Shown here: positions 15,538 to 23,726 of the stretch, piece after piece
Numbering within the stretch: the first letter of the stretch is position 1
How the letters are laid out: each line of letters opens with the position of its first letter
NCBI RefSeq assembly: GCF_035474595.1
Contig: NZ_DATIND010000116.1
Location: 17,364 to 81,363, forward strand
Length of the DNA stretch: 64,000 bases
Direction: 5' to 3'
From: Longimicrobium sp.
Lineage (GTDB): Bacteria; Gemmatimonadota; Gemmatimonadetes; Longimicrobiales; Longimicrobiaceae
The notes under the pieces: generated by a model
What the model was told of the DNA's origin: nothing
Database searches by the model: none
The model's input: the letters and a program-made list of their open reading frames with translations, nothing else
Program-made: the position numbers and the translations under genes

Positions 15538-16404
15538 ATGATCGAGGGCACCTTCCTGGAGCGCATGTCGGACCCGCACGTCGCCGGGCGCCGGGCGCTG
15601 CTGGAGGCGGGCCCGGTGCTGCCCGCCCCTTCCGCACCCGTGCGGGCCGCCTCCGCGGAGGGGTTTCCCCGTGCGGCCGAAGCAGAGATCCGGGACGACC
15701 TGCGGGCGCGCGGCTTGGCGGTCGTGCAGCTCGACGAGCCGGTGCCGGCGGACCGCTTCCTTGCACTGGGACGGCTGCTGGGCACGGCCATGCCCGAGAC
15801 GGATCCCGCCGTGCAGCCGCAGGTGGAGCAGCAGGTGATCCTGCACCTGGTCTCCCGGCACGGGCACACCCGTGATGTTGCGCTGCAGCCCTTCGCCACC
15901 CAGGCCCTTACGCTCCACACCGAGAGCAGCGCCCGGCCGGCCGCCGCCCAGCCCCGCTACATCGTCCTGATGTGCCGCGACCCCGGAGACGACGCCACCG
16001 CGGCCCAGACGGTGCTCGTGCCGATGGCGGAGGTGCGTGCGCGGATCACGCCGGAACAGCTTGCCCTGCTCGCGAGCACCCGGTACAGGAACAGCGCCAG
16101 CGTACCCTTCATCGTCCGGCACGAGGAGGGCCGCGTGGTGTTCTCGTTCCGGGATTTCCACGAGCACCCCCTCGACTGGGCCCACGCGGCCCCGGACGCC
16201 GCCGCCGACGACGTGAACGGCGCCCTGCGGGGGCTGCTTGCGGCGATGTACGCGCCGGAGGGGGCGACGGGCATCCACTGGAACCGGGGGATGCTGGTGA
16301 TCATGGACAACACGTTCCATTTCCACGGGCGTACGGCGGGTGCGGTAAACCCGTCCAGCCGCCCGCGCCACCTGCAGCGGCTGCGCATCATCGCGCCCCC
16401 GTGA
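15538..16404 (+). CDS. Fe(II)/2-oxoglutarate-dependent oxygenase (TauD/clavaminate-synthase-like)
   Basis: 288 residues. The iron-binding facial triad is visible as H127-x-E129 (TLHTESS) and H263 (FHFHGRT), with a downstream Arg-rich strand (RHLQRLRII) to hold 2-oxoglutarate. H-x-E instead of H-x-D is typical of the amino-acid hydroxylase group that includes arginine beta-hydroxylases such as VioC. Likely role: hydroxylating a free or carrier-bound amino acid used by the NRPS. The neighbouring fold-type I PLP enzyme makes a VioC/VioD-like hydroxylate-then-rearrange pair possible, but the substrate is unknown. Confidence 0.8.
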   Translation: MIEGTFLERMSDPHVAGRRALLEAGPVLPAPSAPVRAASAEGFPRAAEAEIRDDLRARGLAVVQLDEPVPADRFLALGRLLGTAMPETDPAVQPQVEQQVILHLVSRHGHTRDVALQPFATQALTLHTESSARPAAAQPRYIVLMCRDPGDDATAAQTVLVPMAEVRARITPEQLALLASTRYRNSASVPFIVRHEEGRVVFSFRDFHEHPLDWAHAAPDAAADDVNGALRGLLAAMYAPEGATGIHWNRGMLVIMDNTFHFHGRTAGAVNPSSRPRHLQRLRIIAPP

Positions 16405-16453
16405 GCTTCCGCGCCTGCGCGCCGAAGCACCCGGGTCACCATCGGGATTCCGA

Positions 16454-18091
16454 ATGCCGAAGTTATTCGATACGCTCCCGTCCGCACCCACGCCGCCCGA
16501 CCTGCCGGGTGCCGCCTACCAGGCGGCTGCTCGCGCCGGCGCCGTCCGTCACGCCCGTGAGAGCTACGTGCCGGTCCTGGACGCGCACGTCCTGGAGGTG
16601 TTCGAGCGCGCGCGAGACCCCCGCGATCCGTTCGAGCTGCGAGACCTGTGGCTGGGCCGGGTGGAGCACGGCGCGGGGGTGCCGGGCCACCGTCCGCGGC
16701 TGGTGGAGCAATGGCGGGGCTCTCGGCGGCGGCGCACCGTCGAGCCCGAGGAGGTCCTGTCGTCGCGCGCAGCCGTGCGCTTCGTGAAGGAGCTCTTCAA
16801 CTGGTTCTTTCGGGAAGACCTGTACGGAGACCTGCGCGACAGCGCGCGGGTCATCCTTTCCAGCGGCTCCGTGGACGAGGAACGCTGGGGCCTTCCCAGG
16901 GCGTTCAAGGCATGCGTCTCGTACGCCCTGGAGCGGGACTGGTACGGGTATTCCGACTCGCGGGGGCGGGTCCCGGCGCGCGAGGCGGTGGCGGCGTACG
17001 AGACGGCGCGCATGGCCGCGGGCGGCTACGGGGCGGACAACGTGGCGCTTACCATGGGGGGCACCTTCGCGGTGAGCTCCCTTGCCGACTTCATCCTCGG
17101 GAACTCGGCCGTGGCGGCCCCGGTGCTGTGCGCCATCCCCAACTATCCCCCCCTGGTGGAAGCCGTCGCGCGGCGCGGCGGCGTGCGGCTGGTCCCGCTG
17201 ACGGCCACGCACGGGACCGTGTCCCTGGACCCGCTCATTGCATCGCTCACCCCAGGCACACCCCTGGTGCTCCTGCAGACGGCGGCCAATCCCACCGGGG
17301 CCGCCGTTCCCGAGGCGGAGCTCGCGCGCCTCGTGGCCAGCGCGTCGCCCTCCACCACGATCCTGCTGGACGAGTGTCACGAGTGGCTGGGGCCCGTCCA
17401 GCCGTTCTCGGCAGCGCGCGCCGCGCCGAACGTCGTCCGCATCTCCAGCCTGTCCAAGGCTTGGTCGGCCCCAGGGCTCAAGATCGGGTGGATACTGGCG
17501 GACGCGCGGTTCATCTCGGAGTACTACGAGTACGCCTCGACCACCTTCGGGGGCCCGCCTTCCTTCTTCTATACGGCGGTGGAAGTGCTGGCCCGCATGG
17601 AACGGTGGATTCTGGAAGGTGTCGACACGCCGGGACCCCGCGAGATGGCCGAGTTCGAGGCGTCGTACGGACTGGACGTGCGCGGGCTGAGCGAGGGATA
17701 TCGCAGCTACCGCGAGGAGCGGCGGTCGCGCGAGCACGCGCTCACCACCCTGCGTGCCGCGGCCGTCGCCGCCCTGGACGGGCCCTCGGCCCACGTGATC
17801 GCGCCCCGCTGCTCCATCAATCTGGCGGCCGAGTTCCCCGAGTGGAACGACTCGTACCGCTGCTTCCGGGAGCTCCTGCGGGATACCGGCGTAGCGGTGT
17901 TTCCGGGGATCCTGACCTTCTGCTTTTCCGGCGGGCTCATGCGGATCACCACGTCGCGGCGCTGGGAGGACCTGTGCTTCGGCCTCGAGCGGCTGGGCGG
18001 GCGGCGCTCCATGCGCGTCCAGCCGGACGATTGTGCTGTGGCCCCGGCGTACGGAGCCGCGGCGGCGGCGGTCCCGGGAGCGCACGCTTGA
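16454..18091 (+). CDS. Fold-type I PLP-dependent aminotransferase-like enzyme
   Basis: 545 residues, longer than the usual 390-430 because of about 130 extra residues at the N-terminus. The core has WYGYSDSRGRVPAREAVAAY, AANPTGAAVPEAEL, the PLP ring-binding DECHEWLG, and the Schiff-base lysine K335 in SSLSKAWSAPGLKIGW. The C-terminus has RITTSRRWEDL for carboxylate binding. Chemistry could be transamination, or beta-elimination/cyclisation as in capreomycidine synthases (VioD) or arginine oxidases (MppP); sequence alone does not decide. Its stop codon overlaps the TTG start of the next gene. Confidence 0.8.
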   Translation: MPKLFDTLPSAPTPPDLPGAAYQAAARAGAVRHARESYVPVLDAHVLEVFERARDPRDPFELRDLWLGRVEHGAGVPGHRPRLVEQWRGSRRRRTVEPEEVLSSRAAVRFVKELFNWFFREDLYGDLRDSARVILSSGSVDEERWGLPRAFKACVSYALERDWYGYSDSRGRVPAREAVAAYETARMAAGGYGADNVALTMGGTFAVSSLADFILGNSAVAAPVLCAIPNYPPLVEAVARRGGVRLVPLTATHGTVSLDPLIASLTPGTPLVLLQTAANPTGAAVPEAELARLVASASPSTTILLDECHEWLGPVQPFSAARAAPNVVRISSLSKAWSAPGLKIGWILADARFISEYYEYASTTFGGPPSFFYTAVEVLARMERWILEGVDTPGPREMAEFEASYGLDVRGLSEGYRSYREERRSREHALTTLRAAAVAALDGPSAHVIAPRCSINLAAEFPEWNDSYRCFRELLRDTGVAVFPGILTFCFSGGLMRITTSRRWEDLCFGLERLGGRRSMRVQPDDCAVAPAYGAAAAAVPGAHA

Positions 18092-18909
18092 CGCTCCCGC
18101 CGGCCGTCCCGTGCGGGGGCCGGCCCCGTGGCAAGCAGATCCTGGGGATGCTGCACCTGCAGCCCCTTCCCGGCACGCCCTACCACGAGCCGGGCTCGCT
18201 GGCCCGCACGGTGCAGACCGCGGTCGACTCCGCCCGCGCCCTGCAGGACGGCGGCGCCGACGGCTGCCTGGTGCAGACGGTGGAGCGGGTGTACGGGGTG
18301 GCCGACGAAAGCGACCCGGCCCGGGTCGCCGCGGCGGCCCGGGTGGTCCACGCGGTGGTCGAGGCCACGGGTCCCGGCTTCGTCGTGGGCGTGCAGCTCA
18401 TGCGCAATGCGATCCGGGCCTCGCTGGCCGTAGCCCGGGTGGCCGGGGCCGGGTTCGTCCGCGCGGGAACGCTCGTGGGCGCGACGATGACGGAGTTCGG
18501 CCTCGTGCACGCCGACCCCATGGGCGTGATGGAGTACCGCAACAAGATCGACGCTCGCGGCGTGCAGATCATCGCGGACGTGGACTCCGACGCGTTCCGC
18601 TGGTTCGGCGAGGCTCGGTCCGCGGGCGACGTTGCGCGGCGCGCCCTGAAGGTGGGCGCCGACGCCGTGGCGGTCGGCCACCCCGACGAGGACGAGGCGC
18701 TCCGGAAGATCCACTCGGTCCGGCGGGAGGCTCCCGGGGCGTGCGTATTCCTTTCCGGGCACACCACCCACGCGAACGCCTCGCGCCTGCTGGCCGCGGC
18801 CGATGGCGCCTTCGTTGGCAGCTGCCTCGAGGAAGGGGGCTGGGGCGGCCGCATCGACGTGCGCCGCGTACGCGATTACGTGCGTGTCGTCCGGGAGCTG
18901 GAGGCGTGA
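18088..18909 (+). CDS. BtpA/SgcQ-family TIM-barrel protein
   Basis: 273 residues from a TTG start that overlaps the preceding stop (TTGA). The family's first strand (KQILGMLHLQPLPGTPYHE) begins only 16 codons later, so no later ATG would give a complete domain. Further family marks are LQDGGADGCLVQ, GVQLMRN, RAGTLVGATMTEFGLVHADP, IIADVDSDAF and a final SCLEEGGWGGRIDVRRVRDYV. BtpA proteins are TIM barrels linked to photosystem I assembly in cyanobacteria; SgcQ-like members sit in sugar operons. Here it precedes a SIS sugar-isomerase-like gene with a 4-bp overlap, suggesting a carbohydrate-derived substrate. Actual reaction unknown. Confidence 0.8.
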   Translation: MTLPPAVPCGGRPRGKQILGMLHLQPLPGTPYHEPGSLARTVQTAVDSARALQDGGADGCLVQTVERVYGVADESDPARVAAAARVVHAVVEATGPGFVVGVQLMRNAIRASLAVARVAGAGFVRAGTLVGATMTEFGLVHADPMGVMEYRNKIDARGVQIIADVDSDAFRWFGEARSAGDVARRALKVGADAVAVGHPDEDEALRKIHSVRREAPGACVFLSGHTTHANASRLLAAADGAFVGSCLEEGGWGGRIDVRRVRDYVRVVRELEA

Positions 18910-20114
18910 TCGTGAGTGGGCCGTCTCCCGGGGCGGATGCCATGCTCCGCCAGCTGGAGCGGCTTGCGGACGACCTGCGGACCGTGGTGGACGCGGTGGA
19001 CCGGCAGCTGGCGTCGATCCTGGCCGAGAAGGCCTGGAGCCGGACCCGCTCCGTGCACCTGGTGGGATCCGGCGATTCGCGCCACGCCGCCGGCGCCGCG
19101 ACCATGGCGTTCCACACGATCGGCGGAGTGGACTGCCGGTCCGCGGGGACCCTGCCGTTTCTGGGGTACACACCGCCGCCCGCTGGCGGTACCGGCGAGG
19201 GCGGGCGGCCGCTCGTGGTGGCGATCACCGCCTCGGGGGCCACCCCGCTGGTGCTGGAGGCCGTGCAGCGGGCGCGCCGCGACGGCTGCCGCACGCTCGC
19301 GCTCACCACGACCGCCGGCAGCCCCGTTACCCGCGCGGCGGACGGGGCGGTGGTGGTGGAGCTTCCGGGACTGGAGCGCTCACCGGGGGTGCGAACCTTC
19401 CAGGCGAATTTGGCGGGTCTGCTGGTGCTGGCCATCCGGCTGGGAGAGGTCCGCGGCGGAGTTGCCCCGGACCGGGCGGCGACGCTCCGCCGGGAGCTTC
19501 GCGCGCTGGCCGATGCCGTGGAGGTGACGCACGGGGCGAACCGGACCCGGTGCCGGGAGGTGGCGGAACTCGTGGCGGATGCGCCCGCTCAGCTGGTGCT
19601 GGGCAGCGGCCCCAGCCACGGGACGGCGCAGTTCGCCGCGGCCAAGCTGACGGAAGGGGCCGGGGTCTTCGCGGCCGCCCAGGACGTGGAGGAGTGGTGG
19701 CACGTGGAGCGCTTCGCGTATCCCGTGGACATGCCTCTCTTCGTGGTCGCGCCGCCGGGTCCCGCCCACCGCCGGGCAGGGGAGATCGCGGCTGCCGCGC
19801 GCGGCCTGGGACGCCGCGTGGTCGCCGTCACCCCCGCCGAGGACGTGCACGTGGCGAGACACGCCGCCGCCGTGCTCCCCGTGTGGGGAGCGCCGCGCGA
19901 GGAGTTCTCGCCGCTGCTGTATCACCTGTTCGCCGGGGCCGTGGCCGCGGCGCTCGCCGCGCTTCTGGGCCGCAGCCCGTTCCAGTCCGACCGCCCGGCG
20001 CTGCGTGCCGGCATGGACGCGTATCTCGCCCGCGCGCATGGCGGGGCGGAGAGATCCAGCGCCCCGGTTCCCCGCGCCCCTTCCGGACCGCCGCGGCCGC
20101 GCTGCGATGGATGA
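18906..20114 (+). CDS. SIS-domain protein (sugar isomerase/aminotransferase-like)
   Basis: 402 residues from a GTG that overlaps the btpA-like stop (GTGA). Two SIS halves are visible: HLVGSGDSRHAAGAA and VAITASGATPLVLEAV, then VLGSGPSHGTAQFAAAKLTEGAG and QDVEEWWHVERFAYP. This resembles the isomerase half of GlmS or AgaS without a glutaminase domain, so it should bind a phosphorylated (amino)sugar and catalyse isomerisation, possibly with ammonia exchange. The last 30 residues are Pro/Arg-rich. It overlaps the carrier-protein gene by 8 bp and is therefore tightly coupled to it. Confidence 0.78.
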   Translation: MIVSGPSPGADAMLRQLERLADDLRTVVDAVDRQLASILAEKAWSRTRSVHLVGSGDSRHAAGAATMAFHTIGGVDCRSAGTLPFLGYTPPPAGGTGEGGRPLVVAITASGATPLVLEAVQRARRDGCRTLALTTTAGSPVTRAADGAVVVELPGLERSPGVRTFQANLAGLLVLAIRLGEVRGGVAPDRAATLRRELRALADAVEVTHGANRTRCREVAELVADAPAQLVLGSGPSHGTAQFAAAKLTEGAGVFAAAQDVEEWWHVERFAYPVDMPLFVVAPPGPAHRRAGEIAAAARGLGRRVVAVTPAEDVHVARHAAAVLPVWGAPREEFSPLLYHLFAGAVAAALAALLGRSPFQSDRPALRAGMDAYLARAHGGAERSSAPVPRAPSGPPRPRCDG

Positions 20115-20358
20115 TCTCACGCTCGCGGTCTTCGAGCTGGCGCGCGCGCAGCTTTCCGCCGCCGGAGGCGAGCTGCCCGGACCGGACGCCGGGCTCCGCG
20201 AGGCCGGGCTCGGCTCGCTCGAGACCGTGCGGCTGATGCTGGCCGTGGAAGCGCGCTTCGGCGTGCAGTTTCCGGCCGACCTGCTCCGTCCGGAGGTGTT
20301 TTCCACCCCCCGCACGCTGGCGCGTGCGGTGCGATCCCTGCTGGGCGCCCGGGACTGA
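20107..20358 (+). CDS. Discrete acyl/aminoacyl carrier protein
   Basis: 83 residues, the size of a free-standing carrier protein. The phosphopantetheine site reads AGLGSLETVRLML: the serine is present, but the usual Asp before it is Gly. The end (VQFPADLL, then FSTPRTLARAVRSLL) matches discrete aminoacyl-carrier proteins that work with a stand-alone ligase. The start inside the SIS gene is the only ATG that gives the domain without unrelated N-terminal residues. The AMP-ligase gene begins 15 bp downstream, so ligase and carrier probably form a loading pair. Confidence 0.85.
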   Translation: MDDLTLAVFELARAQLSAAGGELPGPDAGLREAGLGSLETVRLMLAVEARFGVQFPADLLRPEVFSTPRTLARAVRSLLGARD

Positions 20359-20373
20359 CTTCGCCGCCGCCGC

Positions 20374-21999
20374 ATGAACCTCACCGTTCCACACGCCGCG
20401 GAAGACGCGTTCACCGCAGACTTCGAGGGCGCGCACACCTACCGGGGGCGCCCGTTCCGTGAGCGCCTGCCCATTCCCCACACGCTGCTGGACCTGCTGG
20501 CGCGGCGGGCGAGGGCCCAGGAGGGCCGCCCATTTCTGACGGCGATTTCCGCCGCGGGAGAGGCGGCCACGCTGACCTACGGCGCGCTGCACCTGCGGAG
20601 CCGCGCCCTGGCCGAGTGGCTGCGCCGCGAGGCCGGCGTCGCCCCCGGCGGCGTGGTCGGGCTGCTGCCGCTGAACGACGTGCCCTCCATCGTGGCCGTG
20701 TTCGGGGTGCTGCACGCAGGATGCGCGGTGTTGCTGCTGAACCCGGCGGACCCGCCGGCACGCCTGGGGCAGCAGACCGCGGCGCTCGGGGTGCGGGTCG
20801 TCCTGCGCGGCGCCGGTGTTGGCGAAGACGCGTATCCCGGCGCCCTTCTCCTTCCGGACGGTGCCGCGCTGCAAGGGATTCCGCCCGGGGCCCCGCGCGA
20901 GACCGCCGTGCTCCCCGAAGCCGATGCGTTCTTCTTCGGGACGTCCGGGTCCACCGCGGCCTCCAAGCTGGTGGCCCAGTCCCACTACAACGCGGCCGTG
21001 AACGCCGAGGGGGTGCGCCGCCACCATGCGCTGGCGGCCGGCGACCGCCTCCTGGCGTGCCTTCCGGTGCACCACGTGAACGCGCTGCACCTCACCGTCT
21101 TCGGGACGCTGGCGGCGGGCGCGCACGTGGTGTTCGCGCACGCCCTGGACCCGTTCGGATATCCGGCGCTCGTGGAGCGCGTCCGCCCGCGGATCGCCAG
21201 CGTGGTGCCCAGCATCCTGGAAGTGCTCGTGGAAACGTGGCGCGGCCGCTCCGTTCCCGCCGGGCTGGAGTACTTCGTCTCGGCGGCGGCGCCCCTGTCC
21301 GCGCGGACCGCGCGGCGGGTCCTGGAGCGGCTCGGCGCGCGGGTGATGCAGGGGTACGGGCTCACGGAAACCGTGAACTTCTCCACCACGATGCCGCGCG
21401 GCCTTTCGGACGCGGCCTACCGTCGCCTGATGCTGGACCGCGACATCCCGTCCGTGGGAACGGCGCTGTACGGGAACGAGGTGGCGGTGCTGGGCCCGGA
21501 CGGGGTTCCCGTCCCGCCGGGAACCGTGGGCGAGGTATGCGTGCGCGGCCACAACGTGATGATGCGCTATGCGAACAACCGCGAAGCCACGGCCGAGGCG
21601 TTCCGCGGCGGATGGTTCCACACCCAGGACCTGGGGTTCCAGGTGCACGACGAGGCGTGCGAGCACCCCTTCCTGGTCCTGACCGGGCGCACCAAGAACA
21701 TCGCCAAGGTTCGTGGCGAGTCGGTCTCGCTGGACGAGATGGACCGCGTGCTCCGGTCCCTTCCCGGAGTGGTGGACGGCGCGGCCGTTGCCGTGCCCGA
21801 CCCGCTGCTGGGCGAGGCGGTGCTCGTGGCGGTGGTCTACCCGGGAGACACGCGCGAGGTGCTCGCGGGGCTCCGCGCCGCCTTTCCACCCGCGGCCCTG
21901 CCGCGGCAGATCGTGCGGCTCGACGCCATCCCCCGCACCCCCACCGGAAAGATCCTGCGGATGGAGCTCGCGCGTACGCTCGGCGCCGGGCCGCAGTGA
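20374..21999 (+). CDS. AMP-dependent acyl/aminoacyl ligase (stand-alone adenylation enzyme)
   Basis: 541 residues of the ANL superfamily. Motifs: FFGTSGSTAASKLV (P-loop), GYGLTETVNFS, GGWFHTQDLG, the hinge region TGRTKNIAKVRGESVSL, and the C-terminal lysine in RTPTGKILRM. It activates a carboxylic acid as acyl-AMP, and by position loads it on the carrier protein encoded immediately upstream. The acid could be a fatty, aryl or modified amino acid; I cannot read its specificity. Last gene of the overlapping train that starts at 14022. Confidence 0.85.
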   Translation: MNLTVPHAAEDAFTADFEGAHTYRGRPFRERLPIPHTLLDLLARRARAQEGRPFLTAISAAGEAATLTYGALHLRSRALAEWLRREAGVAPGGVVGLLPLNDVPSIVAVFGVLHAGCAVLLLNPADPPARLGQQTAALGVRVVLRGAGVGEDAYPGALLLPDGAALQGIPPGAPRETAVLPEADAFFFGTSGSTAASKLVAQSHYNAAVNAEGVRRHHALAAGDRLLACLPVHHVNALHLTVFGTLAAGAHVVFAHALDPFGYPALVERVRPRIASVVPSILEVLVETWRGRSVPAGLEYFVSAAAPLSARTARRVLERLGARVMQGYGLTETVNFSTTMPRGLSDAAYRRLMLDRDIPSVGTALYGNEVAVLGPDGVPVPPGTVGEVCVRGHNVMMRYANNREATAEAFRGGWFHTQDLGFQVHDEACEHPFLVLTGRTKNIAKVRGESVSLDEMDRVLRSLPGVVDGAAVAVPDPLLGEAVLVAVVYPGDTREVLAGLRAAFPPAALPRQIVRLDAIPRTPTGKILRMELARTLGAGPQ

Positions 22000-22090
22000 C
22001 TCCGGGGAACGGAGAGTGCCCCGGGACGGACCGGCAGAGGGAGGGGCTGGATCAGGCGGTTGGCGCCTCCACGGCTTGGTGAGGGCACCT

Positions 22091-22245
22091 TCGGATGCAC
22101 CACCAACGGCCGAGGTAGGCGGGCTTGCGCGGGGGGGGGAACACGGACGGGTCCGCCGCGAACGGCGAGCCGCAGGTGAGCGTGGCCGTGGGCTACAGGC
22201 ACGCCCTCGTGCCGAGGCAGGTGCACGGCTTCCTCGCTTGCCGCG
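22091..22245 (-). pseudogene. Partial duplicate of the GNAT acetyltransferase gene
   Basis: About 150 bp here resembles 23071-23222, the N-terminal-middle part of the acetyltransferase gene. Shared blocks include aggtaggcgggcttgcg, acgggtccgccgcgaa and aggtgcacggc, but with indels that break the frame. It is a degenerate second copy about 1 kb from the intact one. The surrounding 22000-22334 holds nothing else I can support. Confidence 0.65.
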
Positions 22246-22334
22246 CCGAAGTCCGCATCCCCCGCCTCATGGATCCTGGCAGACGCTTGGATGGCCGCCG
22301 TCGGTGCAGAACGAAATCGAGGACCAGTCCAGTA

Positions 22335-22694
22335 TCACTTCTCCTCAATCACGAAGCTGTTCGCGAGTCGGCACGTTTTCGGGTCCGCTGCCTGCTCACG
22401 GGTCCCGGTTATGAGCGCTCCCACCAGCGGCACGTGATCCGTGCGCAGCATCGCGCGGTGCAGGCGTCCCGTCGCTTCCATGCGCACCGGCGGTCCGACC
22501 GTGCCGTCGGCGAAAAGAGGCGCTGCCAGCAGGGTCACGCCCGGCGAGGGAATCACCTGCGCTACAAGCACCTGCGCCATTCTGCCCGGCGGGAACCTCA
22601 ACCGCAGCTCCGCACCCACATCACCGCCTCGGCGGCCCGGTGGGGCACTTCTGCACGCTGGCGACCCGGCCGTGTTGGGATTCGCTGGAGTCAT
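22335..22694 (-). CDS. Hypothetical protein or gene fragment
   Basis: Open frame of up to 119 codons. The C-terminal 85 residues have a protein-like composition (LRFPPGRMAQVLVAQV, ALITGTREQAADP, ending ANSFVIEEK), whereas the first 30 look non-coding, so the start is uncertain and the gene may be truncated. No family recognised. It lies in the low-density 22.0-22.86 kb region between the ligase operon and the acetyltransferase, beside another gene remnant. No ribosome site seen. Confidence 0.3.
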   Translation of the reverse strand: MTPANPNTAGSPACRSAPPGRRGGDVGAELRLRFPPGRMAQVLVAQVIPSPGVTLLAAPLFADGTVGPPVRMEATGRLHRAMLRTDHVPLVGALITGTREQAADPKTCRLANSFVIEEK

Positions 22695-22861
22695 ACCAGA
22701 TCCGGGAGATCAGCTTCTGCATCCGCACTGCACCCCACCCGACGTCATCCTGAGGCCGGTCATACTGCAAGTCGCATCAGCACAACACCTTGCAAGCCGA
22801 TCTGTGGGCGGGGCAGCACGTGAGTGGGTCGGATGCACCGATGCTTCTCCCGGAGTTCGTA

Positions 22862-23353
22862 TCAGAGCACCTGCTGCAGGTATACGCGGCGCCGGCCGTC
22901 GGAGTCCTGGGCGGCGGCATGCTCCACGAATCCGAACAGGTCGAGCAGGGCGCGGACGGAGCGCAGGTCGGGATTGGCTTCCGACCGGAGGACGTCGGCG
23001 CCCCCGGCGCGAGCCACTTCCGCGGCGCGGCGAAGGCACTGCACGCCCGCCAGGGTGCCGCGCTCCAGCCACGCGGGATGCACGGCCAGACGGCCCAGGT
23101 AGGCGGGCTTGCGGGCGGGGGGGAACACCGACGGGTCCGCCGCGAAGGGCGGACTCCAGGTGAGCGTGAAGGTGGCCACGGGCTCGCCCTGGTTCCGAAG
23201 GAGGTGCACGGCGCCTTCGCCCACCCGGCGGCGGGTGGTCTCGGGGTTGCGGACGGGCGCGGGTGCGGCGGGCACCGCCGTGTGCCGGTCGCACGCGCAC
23301 AGCAGCTCGTGCACCGTGCGGGGATCGGTGGCCACTTCCCAGGACCAGGTCAC
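22862..23353 (-). CDS. GNAT-family N-acetyltransferase
   Basis: 163 residues from a GTG start. The GNAT core is visible: ATFTLTWSPPF (strand 3-4), then PAYLGRLAVHPAW (motif A strand), followed by the acetyl-CoA loop region, ECLRRA-like helix (GVQCLRRAAEVARAGGADVLRSEA) and C-terminal FGFVEHAAAQDSDGRRRVYLQQVL. It would transfer an acetyl group to an amine; the substrate is unknown. It is the only cargo gene of the island's first half on the minus strand. A decayed partial copy lies at 22091-22245. A self-resistance or tailoring role is possible. The 373-bp gap to the mutarotase gene shows nothing clear. Confidence 0.75.
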   Translation of the reverse strand: MTWSWEVATDPRTVHELLCACDRHTAVPAAPAPVRNPETTRRRVGEGAVHLLRNQGEPVATFTLTWSPPFAADPSVFPPARKPAYLGRLAVHPAWLERGTLAGVQCLRRAAEVARAGGADVLRSEANPDLRSVRALLDLFGFVEHAAAQDSDGRRRVYLQQVL

Positions 23354-23726
23354 GGTGCGGGCGGCGGGCGGGTGGGGAACGACGGGCGCCGGACGAACAG
23401 CCGGGTTGCGCGGACGTTGGAAGGCCGGCTTCCGCCATACTACAGGAGGCCCCGGAGGAGTGACAAGATCCCCCGGAACGCTTTCGCCTCACCCGGCCAG
23501 TCGCGCCTGCAGCGCGTACCCGACGTGGACCCGCGAGCGGCAGTGCCGGAACGTCCCGGCCCGTGCGAATCGCGCCTGGCCCTGCCCGACGCCGGCCAGT
23601 CGCCGCCTCCCTCCCTCCTGGCGGGCGCCCGCGGTTGCTGGGGGAGAGGACGGGTGATAGCATGGGGAAACATCCTTCCTTTTCAACGCCACTCCTCACG
23701 TTCCTGATTTCGCGGCAGGTGGACGG

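Noticed and set aside
15538..18091. Firm assignment of the oxygenase/PLP pair as capreomycidine synthase genes
   Set aside because: Only the arrangement and the H-x-E motif fit; length and the undecided A-domain code do not prove arginine as substrate. Kept as a hypothesis.
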